A stretch of DNA of 64,000 nucleotides from Paraspadella gotoi (lineage: Eukaryota; Chaetognatha): assembly GCA_051294375.1 (NCBI GenBank), contig CM119271.1:6821632-6885631 (forward strand), in the 5' to 3' direction. Shown piece by piece: positions 56,771-64,000 of this stretch. Under the pieces are notes generated by a model that made no database searches, was not told where the DNA came from, and worked only from the letters and a program-made list of their open reading frames with translations. Position numbers and translations under genes: made by a program. How positions within the stretch are numbered: the first letter of the stretch is position 1; every line of letters starts with the position of its first letter.

Positions 56771-57247
56771 TCACATGTTGAGGGAAGAGTTAGAGTCCTC
56801 GTTGGATTGGCTGGAAAGGGTAGAGCACTGAGAGTCTTCGTTGTGCAATAAAACGGATGAAGGTCCGCGACCGTTGGTAGGCGTGGCTGTTCCTCCGGTA
56901 CCGTGTCCGTTGCTTCGGGGCGTAGATGGCGAGTTGGGACCGGTGGAAGCTACATTATTTGAAATGGCGGTCAACGGAAGATTCTGATTCAACGAGAACT
57001 TCTCTCCCTCCTTCTTACCTTTGGTGGCGGTTCCCGACCCAAGTCCTTGCTTGAGGACGTCTCTTTGGAACCCGTTATCGCCGGTCATGGCGATCGGAAC
57101 CCATTTGTAGATCTTCATGGTAGTTTCGCCTATCGTCACCCACTTTTTCTCCCATTTCCGAACTTTGCCGAAAGATTGTTTGACCTTTTTCACTTCGTCC
57201 TTCGCCCGGGCTCGAGTCTCCGCCCGAACGGCGCGAGAAAGAGACAT
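56771..57247 (-). CDS. BCL7: BCL7 family chromatin-remodelling subunit
   Basis: Intronless, 158 aa. The first 50 residues hold the BCL7 signature: [19 protein letters not shown], then [13 protein letters not shown] and MKIYKWVPI. The rest is low-complexity (Ser, Asn, Thr, Gly), as in vertebrate BCL7A/B/C. BCL7 proteins are accessory subunits of SWI/SNF (BAF) complexes that contact the nucleosome acidic patch. A single gene here fits the unduplicated state before the vertebrate A/B/C split. Confidence 0.93.
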   Translation of the reverse strand: MSLSRAVRAETRARAKDEVKKVKQSFGKVRKWEKKWVTIGETTMKIYKWVPIAMTGDNGFQRDVLKQGLGSGTATKGKKEGEKFSLNQNLPLTAISNNVASTGPNSPSTPRSNGHGTGGTATPTNGRGPSSVLLHNEDSQCSTLSSQSNEDSNSSLNM

Positions 57248-57782
57248 CGTCTTTCGTTTGGTTTGGCTTTTTTTATCGAAACCAACACTCAGCTGTTAGT
57301 TTAGTATTTCGTCGCACAATTTAAAACCTGCAAAAATTTTTTATAAAAACGCACAAATGCATATTAGTATGTAGATGTCAATATTTTGTCTGTCCAAACT
57401 AAAAAAATTTGGATAGCTACAATCATAAAAGAAAATTAATTTTTTTTCATGACAAACAGATCTGAAATAAACCTTTTCTTCAGTGGGCGTCAATCAAAAT
57501 TACTATTCACGCCTCATGATTAATAACGATTGCATGTATAATATATGTAAAACTATAACCAACTATAAAATAAAGTTAATATCTCTCGCCAACTAATGTA
57601 CTTAATACCAATAAAATGAAACTATAAAAAAAACGAAAGAAAGAGAAAATAAAGTTATGATAAAAAATGTATTAAACAAGATTCATCCTCTTTCTTTCAA
57701 ACTAATTAATTCGAGCTCATTTGCCGTTGGAATTGAATAGTCTGAGACTAGTAGTCTCCCAGAAAGGTAACAAAATAACGAC
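57248..57782. other. Spacer between spermine synthase and BCL7
   Basis: 535 bases of AT-rich sequence with no coding signal, probably the spermine-synthase 3' UTR and the BCL7 leader. Confidence 0.4.
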
Positions 57783-59444
57783 TCAAGCCTTTGCCTCCGG
57801 CTGATACACTTCATAGAGTACATACTCTTCCATGAAGGACGGCGCGTATATGGTGCGGGCCTTGAACTTAAGTCCCAGGGCGGCGATGTCGGCTTCGACG
57901 CGCTTGTGGTAATCCTTGGCATTGAGGCAATTGCCGCGAGCCAGGAATTTGCCCGTCCCCTTTCTCAAGACCTTCAACGAAAGCTCGAGAATGAGATTGT
58001 TAGTGACGAAGTCGTAGCCAAATCCCTTGATAGCCTTTTCGACGGGATACTCGGTAAGATCATTGATAACGAAGTCGACCTGAGAGTGTCCAAAATACTC
58101 GTTGTTTAAAAAGAGTTCTCACGAAACGAGGATCGTTATAAATGAAACCAGAAGACCTTTTTTCCTTGATCAGCAAATTCCTGAAGAACCTTAACGCAAT
58201 CGTCCAAAACTATCTCGTAGTTATCGCCTTTCAATTTGTCCAGAGAGTCGCCGCAAACTCCTCGCAGATGTTGTCGACAAGCCTTGATGACTTCGAGATC
58301 GATCTGATACCAGAATATTTTATTTTATTTTCAATTTGGAAAAAAAAATAGATGAACCATACCTCCGCCATGGTGATAAATTTAGGATTTTCCTTCTGCA
58401 ATTCGTGAAGAATCCCGCCGTCCCCACCGCCCAAAATCAAAACTTCCTTATTTTGATAATTCTCTTTGTGCATATCTTGATTGTCTCCAATGCCGCACAA
58501 TACGGTAGTGTAGATCAAATCGCTTTCTGTATAATCGTCAATGGCCAAGTTTATTTTAAAATCAATACAAAAAAATAAAGGGCTTCAGTCCTGACCCCCT
58601 AACATGACGTCGTCGTCCAGCACCAAGATGTTGCCGTTGCTTGGCGAGTGGACGATCTTAATATTTTGGTAAGTGGAGTCAGAGTCGAAGATGATTTCGT
58701 CCCAGTCGGTCTCGATTATGCGATGATCAGCGAGTATGTTGTAACTCCAAACCTTCGTCCCACGCCGAATCCCTTGGAAATGAGGTTGTCGCGTTGTGAA
58801 AAGTAGAGGGGACAAGAACTTTCTTTATTCCACAAATATTACCTGAGTTGAGGATATTACATTCCCTGATTTCGTTAATTTCAAAGCCCTTCAAGAATCG
58901 AGCCTGATATTCCCTGCTAGTTTCTAAAGTGAAGTTTTTGAGGCTAGTGAATTGCACTTCGACGTTGATTAGCCCGTCGGAGTAGAATTTGATGGTGGCG
59001 TGACTCCCGTCCTGAATAAATGAAGATTTTGTAATTTGTCATTTAGTGCTCCCACTTTTTTTTACGCTCAAGAAACAATGTGGATTTCTATCTGAAAATA
59101 TAAAAAAAAAACAATTGAATTTAACAAAAATATTTGTACACGGACAATGGCAACAGATTTGTTAGGTTTTATTACCTAATCCATGACAGTAAATAAAATC
59201 ATCTCCCTCTTCGACTTACGCAGGACACTGAAATCACCTCAACATGATAAAGAATCATAGCGACGGCGCGGGATTTCGGCCCCGAGAGGTCGATGAATTT
59301 TTTTGAGATCTCTCGCTCTGCTTCGTCCAACAGAAACAGTTTGCGACGGATGTCGTCGAATCGTTTTTCGATCCTCCTAAAATCTTTGATCATATCGGGG
59401 TCCACCCTCATGTAGAACACCATCGTGTCAGTGACAACTGCCAT
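57783..59444 (-). CDS. SMS: Spermine synthase
   Basis: The ATG at 59444 ([12 protein letters not shown]) starts an S-adenosylmethionine-decarboxylase-like N-terminal domain, as in SMS. The exons continue about 58,846-59,010 ([21 protein letters not shown]), 58,610-58,773 ([34 protein letters not shown]), 58,362-58,520 ([21 protein letters not shown]), 58,160-58,300 and 57,783-58,080. The catalytic aspartate lies in VINDLTEYP. The N-terminal domain and the order of motifs favour spermine synthase over spermidine synthase. The enzyme adds an aminopropyl group to spermidine in the cytosol. A separate 61-aa frame upstream (59,466-59,651) may be a leader ORF. Confidence 0.88.
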
Positions 59445-59832
59445 TTTCTTTTGACTGATAAACGTTCAAGTCGGTCCAACGATTCTTCGATGAAACGTAA
59501 AGCAAATTAATAGAAGAGAAGAGAAAGGTTCGAGCACATCTCCTGAAATGTATCGCTCTTCCTCCTCGCCAACAGAAATGAAAAGACTGGTGAGGTATTG
59601 TGAAGGTGTTTGCGCCAAACAACCAGTTACAGCTAATTTGTTAGTAGCCATTCGTTATTACCGAGAAGCTTCAAACCAATAACGTGCAAAATAACAATAA
59701 CGAAAAAAATTAAAACCAAAGTCCACGAGCTTTGCGAGCAAAGATTTTTGGACATCTATGGGGAAAAATTCAAAAACTTGGTAATCAACCTAAAACAAGA
59801 AAAAAAAATCGTACAAAAATCGCCAATTCCGA
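59445..59832. other. Spacer between SLFNL1 and SMS with a short upstream frame
   Basis: The minus-strand frame 59466-59651 (MATNKLAVTGCLAQTP...) ends 22 bases before the SMS ATG. It could be an upstream ORF in the SMS leader or chance; no homologue is recognised. The rest is probably the SLFNL1 3' UTR. Confidence 0.35.
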
Positions 59833-60968
59833 TCAATACACGGAACCGAGATTTTTGGCGAGAACCCACTGGTCGACTTGGTGTCTCAAGTAATTGACGA
59901 TCTCCTCGACCATGGGCCGCCCATTGGAAGCGTTTCTCCGAAAAAAGACCTTTCCGTTTTCGTCCGCGTAGAGGCTGAGGAACGAGGCTCGCTCGCTCGT
60001 CGCGAAGGGCAAAATCTCGATCTCGACGACGTAGGGGAGCGGAGGGACGGACTCTTTGCTGCGCAGGATCTCCACCGCTCGTCGATCGCACCAACAATAC
60101 TCTTCGGAGCGAAAGAGGTGGAACCGGCGTCCGGCGTCGTGATTTTCCCGCGCTACGGGCGCGACCCGGCGAAAAAAATCCATGTCTTCCGTCATCCACT
60201 CGTGGGAAACGACGGGAACGAAGCGAAGATTCCATCGATTCTTTGACGCCGGCGGATCGAATCGCGAAAACAGATCCTCGAGGTTTTTTCTCACGTGTTG
60301 CTTCTGATCCTCTGAAGTGAAAGAAGAAGGATAAAAAATTATGGCCGATAAGGGTAGGGTAAATAATTCTCATCATACCTGTTAAGAGCATTCCCTTGAC
60401 GAATCCATTGTCTAAAACTCCGAGGAAGACCGTGCCTCCGTGAACAGTATTCAAGAAAGCATTGAGGGTGGAAGAAACCGGCTTTCTGGTAGAATCCATC
60501 TCGTCTAATTCGGTCGACTGACTGGATCGGGGACATTCGTCCTTCGCTAGCGAACGATGGCCTGTTGAAAAAAAAATTGAATCTACAGTAGTATCGCTTG
60601 CATGAAAAACTCAAATTTATTAAAAACTAAACTTTTAATAAATCATAATTTGATATGCGTATTGATCGAACCGAACCTTTAAACTCGAAGTAACGGTCCT
60701 CGTCGAAGGGCAATTCTTTATTGCGAACGTAAAACTGTTGACCGTCGGCGTCTTCGACTTTACAGTTAGAGAATCTGTCGACGGTGAGGGTTCCATCTTC
60801 GTTGACCTCTCTGGACCCAACGACGCGGTAATCGACTCGGTCCCCGAAAAACTCAGTCGTATCAACGTGTAATTGATTCACTCGCGACGTGGAACTTGTG
60901 AAAAATGGAGAAACGGTAGAAGACGTGCGAATGTCCCCGTGGGGAATTTTACACGACCATCGCTCCAT
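59833..60968 (-). CDS. SLFNL1: Schlafen-like protein 1 (AlbA_2 domain)
   Basis: The ATG at 60968 (MERWSCKIPHG) is 104 bases from the CIR1 stop. Exon 1 runs to about 60,680 and ends EDRYFEFK. Exon 2 (about 60,380-60,562) continues GHRSLAKDECP and RKPVSSTLNAFLNTVHGGTVFLGVLDNGFVKG, the core of the Schlafen AlbA_2 fold with its EFK and FLNT.GG motifs. Exon 3 (59,833-60,312) holds NRWNLRFVPVVSHEW, a long insertion, then ADENGKVFFRRNASNGRP, matching the family's GEVFLRR motif. Vertebrate SLFNL1 is a small gonad-expressed AlbA_2 protein; Schlafen AlbA domains can cleave tRNA. The acidic catalytic residues in the insertion region were not assigned. Confidence 0.82.
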
Positions 60969-61071
60969 GACGGAGTGACTTTGTAACTGTGACTGGAAGA
61001 ATAATTTGTACATTGAATATTTAAAGAAACAAACCACGATAAAATCAAAAGCAAGGCGATCAAAAGGAAAT

Positions 61072-62361
61072 TCATTTCTTCCTGTCACGGCGATCGAGTC
61101 GGGATCTGTCTCTATCCCAGCCTTTTTCAACTCTGTGTGGAGAGCGAGAATCACCGTTGTGATAAAAATCGCGGTCTCTTCTTTCCGAAACTTCCGTTGA
61201 TCTTCCTTTCGGCCTTGTCGGAGTCGGTTTACGATCTGCTGAAAGGGATCGTCGCCTATATCCAGAAGGCGACCGAGACCGTTTTTTAAATCTGCCAGTC
61301 GATAGCGACTTCATCGCGGGAGATCTTGATCGTGATCTTCGCCGACTAAACGACGGTGGCGACTTTAGAGCGGGAGAAATCGACCGCCGCCTTATTCTGT
61401 CTCTCGTTTTGTCGTCAGCGCCGCGTGGCGATTTCGGGAGTCCCCCGTGATAATCTTTCAAGTCTCTTTCCCTTTTATCTTCGTCAGATTCGTCGTCGTC
61501 GTCCGAATTATCGCGCTTTTTAGACTTCCGTTTCTTTTCTTTTTTCTTTTTCTTTTTATTCTTCTTTTCTTCCGACCCTCCGTTCTGTAGCTTTAAAAAT
61601 TTTTTCATCAATTTTTTCTTTTCTTTTTCGGTCAAGTTTCTAATGAAGGCGATTTCGTCCATGTCGTCGTCGTCGCTCTCGATCATCCTTTCGTTTTCTA
61701 TCTCCTGGTCGAGGGGGCGCTCCTTGGCGTTTCGCTTCAGCACCAGGTTATCCTCCTCCATGCCATCGAGAATCTCGTCTCGCGTTAGAGTTTTGTCGCT
61801 GGTTTCGCCGTCGTCGCGACGATGACGCTGCTGGTTCTTCTTGCGTGCCTTCTCTTCCTCGATCTTGGCCTGCACCTCCAATTGCTGCCCTGCCTCTTCT
61901 TTGGACAGGCCAAACATGGGGCAGATGCGCTGAGTGTTGAGATGTCCCCACTGATGGCACTTGATACACCGAACGTTGCGAACCTCGATGCCGAACGGCT
62001 GATCGCGCACCTCCTCGTTCCCTTTGGCGATATCCTCGCGCGGGGCATTGTACTTGCGTTGCCACTCGAACTTAACCTCTGCCTGGCCGAGGGCGGCGGC
62101 CTCTTTGGCCTCTAAGTCCTGTTTCCGCGCCCCGGGCGGAGGTTCATACATGAAGGAGAGGCCAAGTTTAGCCTTTTCGTTACCGAGCAGCTGCTTGTTC
62201 TGAAACAATTCCTGTTCACGCGCGTATTGTGACCGAAGATCCGCCTCTTTTTGCTCCCGCAGCTTCTTCTCCTCCTCTTTCATCCATATTCTCTTTTGGT
62301 TGTCACGATTGGCAGGATGAAAATCCTTTTTCATCATAAAGTTCTCGAATCCCTTCCCCAT
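61072..62361 (-). CDS. CIR1: CIR1, CBF1-interacting corepressor
   Basis: The ATG at 62361 gives MGKGFENFMMKKDFHPANRDN, the conserved CIR1 start; a longer in-frame extension upstream is not supported. It continues GLSFMYEPPPGARK and APREDIAKGNEEVRDQPFGIEV. A CCHC zinc knuckle follows (VRCIKCHQWGHLNTQRICPMFG). A coiled, lysine-rich middle and a long RS-rich tail follow (RRRSRSRSPAMKS). The frame is intronless, about 429 aa. CIR1 links the Notch effector RBPJ/CBF1 to histone deacetylase complexes and also contacts splicing factors. It sits 104 bases upstream of SLFNL1. Confidence 0.93.
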   Translation of the reverse strand: MGKGFENFMMKKDFHPANRDNQKRIWMKEEEKKLREQKEADLRSQYAREQELFQNKQLLGNEKAKLGLSFMYEPPPGARKQDLEAKEAAALGQAEVKFEWQRKYNAPREDIAKGNEEVRDQPFGIEVRNVRCIKCHQWGHLNTQRICPMFGLSKEEAGQQLEVQAKIEEEKARKKNQQRHRRDDGETSDKTLTRDEILDGMEEDNLVLKRNAKERPLDQEIENERMIESDDDDMDEIAFIRNLTEKEKKKLMKKFLKLQNGGSEEKKNKKKKKKEKKRKSKKRDNSDDDDESDEDKRERDLKDYHGGLPKSPRGADDKTRDRIRRRSISPALKSPPSFSRRRSRSRSPAMKSLSTGRFKKRSRSPSGYRRRSLSADRKPTPTRPKGRSTEVSERRDRDFYHNGDSRSPHRVEKGWDRDRSRLDRRDRKK

Positions 62362-62577
62362 CTTGGCGGTTCGGGTTGCGTCTTTTTGAAAACGAATAAA
62401 ACTTGCTAAATGAAAATAAAATGTCAATATCATGAGCAATTGCTTATATCAACATTGGTTACAGAATGCATATATGTTTATGCAAGCAAATGAAGAAAAA
62501 ACTATCGGCTAAAAATCTAAATAACATTTTCTTTTCTACGACATGAAAATTGTCCACATCACGCAGAAGTCCGGCGG

Positions 62578-63600
62578 TCAATGGCCTCCAATCGGGGGTA
62601 TCTCGCCTCCCCACTGAGCACAAAGGGTCACGTAGACGTATGCCTGGATGAGGCAGACGGCCAACTCAAGGCCCATGAACGCCGTTTGGGCGAGGAACAA
62701 AATGGGACCTCCGATCATCCCACAATTCTCGATTCCCTCAGAACAAAGTGCCAGCAACACATGACCCGCCGTCATGTTGGCCCCGAGACGAACGGTCAGC
62801 GTCAGAGGTCTAATCAACAGGGAAATGCTCTCGATCAGAACCATGGCAGGCATTAGAACGCCGGGGGTTCCCACAGGTACCAAGTGAGCGAGCATATCTT
62901 TCGGCGTATGGGCCCATCCGTGGATGAGTTGGGCCGACCAAACGCAGACTGAAAGACAAGGAAGGACTGGAAGAATCAGGGCCACCGGCGCGGAAGTCAT
63001 TGGGACGATGTAAGGAATGAGACCGGCGAGATTGAGAATAGCTATGGAGAGCATCAGAGGCGGGAGAGGAGATAGGGCTAATTGCGTCTTTCTCTTGGCA
63101 TCGAATGCAGAATCCGTCCAGAGGTCCCAAATATTATCGCCGTAGCCTTTGACGACGGCATTGTAAGCGTGACCGTTGCCGCCCAAGAAGATAAAGCTGC
63201 TGTGCGGATGATTCTTGGGAAGTCGCCCAAAAAGGAGTTTCATCTTGTCTTTTGACTTTTCCTCGTAGCCGATCATAGGCTGAAGCTGATCTGGACCCGT
63301 CTGTATCATTAAAATCTTTGGCAAAAATATAACGCTGCCAACGGAAAGAGCGTAAAGGAGACCGGTGGTCCCAACTGGATCGAATCCCATGAAGATGGTC
63401 CTCCTCTGCCGGACAATGCAATTGAGCCCAAAGCGACTATCCCCTAGCAAAAATTTTCTGTTGGTAGCAAACCTTTCTAACTTTTGACTTAAATAGGACA
63501 ATGACCCATAAGCCTTTTGGCAAGTTCTAAACTGATAACTGTTAACGACGTTAAAAAGTCCGATTTTTCCCGCTAAAGCTCTGCCCGCAATGGTTGCCAT
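62578..63600 (-). CDS. ATP6: Nuclear-encoded mitochondrial ATP synthase subunit a (ATP6), copy 1
   Basis: Intronless, 340 aa, starting MATIAGRALAGKIGLF. Mitochondrially encoded ATP6 is about 226 aa, so there is an N-terminal extension of about 100 residues. Its first 40 residues are rich in Arg/Lys and hydroxylated residues with no acid, as in a mitochondrial presequence; RQRRTIF near residue 68 may be a processing region. The core is unmistakable: ILNLAGLIPYIVP, LAHLVPVGTPGVLMP, ESISLLIRPLTLTVRLGANMTAGHVLL with the essential Arg at 271, and LELAVCLIQAYVYVTL. It forms the proton half-channels beside the c-ring in complex V. TTTTTATTTGCAG lies 26 bases before the ATG. The standard code is used throughout. 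Confidence 0.95.
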   Translation of the reverse strand: MATIAGRALAGKIGLFNVVNSYQFRTCQKAYGSLSYLSQKLERFATNRKFLLGDSRFGLNCIVRQRRTIFMGFDPVGTTGLLYALSVGSVIFLPKILMIQTGPDQLQPMIGYEEKSKDKMKLLFGRLPKNHPHSSFIFLGGNGHAYNAVVKGYGDNIWDLWTDSAFDAKRKTQLALSPLPPLMLSIAILNLAGLIPYIVPMTSAPVALILPVLPCLSVCVWSAQLIHGWAHTPKDMLAHLVPVGTPGVLMPAMVLIESISLLIRPLTLTVRLGANMTAGHVLLALCSEGIENCGMIGGPILFLAQTAFMGLELAVCLIQAYVYVTLCAQWGGEIPPIGGH

Positions 63601-63779
63601 TTTTCGAAAATCAATTAATTAAAAATCTGCAAATAAAAAGAAGACATTTTTATACAAACTCATACGATAATCTAAATTTGATATCATGATTAAAGTATTT
63701 TAAAAGCTTAACCAACACTTCATAAATGCTACAGTTGGGTACACTTCTTATATTTAAAAATAAAAGTTAGTGACTTTTT

Positions 63780-64000
63780 TTAGTGTCCACCCTCTGGGGG
63801 AATCTCTCCGCCCCATTGCGCGCAAAGGGTGACATAAACATAGGCTTGGATCATGCAAACGGCCAGCTCGAGTCCCATGAACGCCGTTTGCGCCACGAAG
63901 CCCAAAGCGCCGCCGATCATCCCGCCGTGCTCTATGCCCTCGGAGCAGAGAGCCAGAAGAACGTGACCGGCCGTCATATTCGCCCCGAGACGCACGGTCA
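63780..64000 (-). CDS. ATP6: ATP6 copy 2, C-terminal part (gene continues past the window)
   Basis: The last 72-73 residues of a second ATP6, from the essential-Arg segment RLGANMTAGHVLLALCSEG to LCAQWGGEIPPEGGH. It differs from copy 1 at a handful of residues (ENCGMIGGPILFL versus EHGGMIGGALGFV; IGGH versus EGGH) and at many third codon positions. This shows an older tandem duplication kept under protein-level selection. It ends 179 bases upstream of copy 1. The N-terminal part and any presequence lie outside the window. Confidence 0.93.
   Translation of the reverse strand, partial: TVRLGANMTAGHVLLALCSEGIEHGGMIGGALGFVAQTAFMGLELAVCMIQAYVYVTLCAQWGGEIPPEGGH

Noticed and set aside
61006-61154. 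Upstream extension of SLFNL1 reading into the CIR1 3' end
   Set aside because: This would overlap the CIR1 coding region. MERWSCK at 60968 is the first sensible start.

Overview
This is a gene-dense stretch of an animal nuclear genome. The genes have canonical GT-AG introns, mostly short, and the protein families are metazoan: a Sidekick-like Ig/FN3 adhesion protein, EXOC1, STK36/Fused, BCL7, RALGPS, Exportin-5, a LOTUS-domain protein and others. About 21 protein-coding genes fit in 64 kb. Every host gene I could support lies on the minus strand; only transposon-derived reading frames run on the plus strand.

The most diagnostic locus is at the right end. Mitochondrial ATP synthase subunit a (ATP6), normally encoded in animal mitochondrial DNA, is here a nuclear gene with a long basic N-terminal extension. 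A second tandem copy is cut by the window edge. Among animals, a nuclear atp6 is established for ctenophores; chaetognath mtDNA also lacks it. A ctenophore-like lineage is therefore my best guess, but it is an inference and other compact, trans-splicing lineages (for example glass sponges) are not excluded.

Layout from left to right (transcription runs right to left). 1-8.0 kb: 5' part of a Sidekick-like gene with a 2.7 kb Tc1-like element in one intron. 8.2-12.3 kb: ARMC7, whose single 3.5 kb intron contains two complete same-strand genes, NFATC2IP and WRNIP1. 12.4-17.7 kb: EXOC1. 17.8-21.8 kb: a DNA transposon with about 125-bp inverted arms and a decayed transposase. 22.2-30.6 kb (and exon 1 at 33.0 kb): UCHL3, PPP1R2, an unrecognised gene with a CaaX-like end, NARS2, HADHB and AIMP1. 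AIMP1 intron 1 carries a truncated Penelope-like element with hammerhead-ribozyme motifs. 34.3-43.2 kb: an SRSF10-like SR protein, a triple-LOTUS protein, an orphan IgSF membrane protein and RALGPS. 43.6-52.7 kb: two very long intronless genes, STK36 and XPO5, separated by a minisatellite. 53.0-64.0 kb: SUPV3L1, BCL7, spermine synthase, SLFNL1, CIR1 and the two ATP6 copies.

The genes do not form one pathway, though several serve mitochondria (NARS2, HADHB, SUPV3L1, ATP6). Same-strand packing with gaps often of 100-400 bp, plus splice-acceptor-like sequences just before several start codons, suggests operon-like transcription resolved by spliced-leader trans-splicing. That is testable but not proven here. 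Protein identities come from recalled family resemblance and exon boundaries from reading GT-AG signals by eye, so individual exon edges may be off by a few bases.
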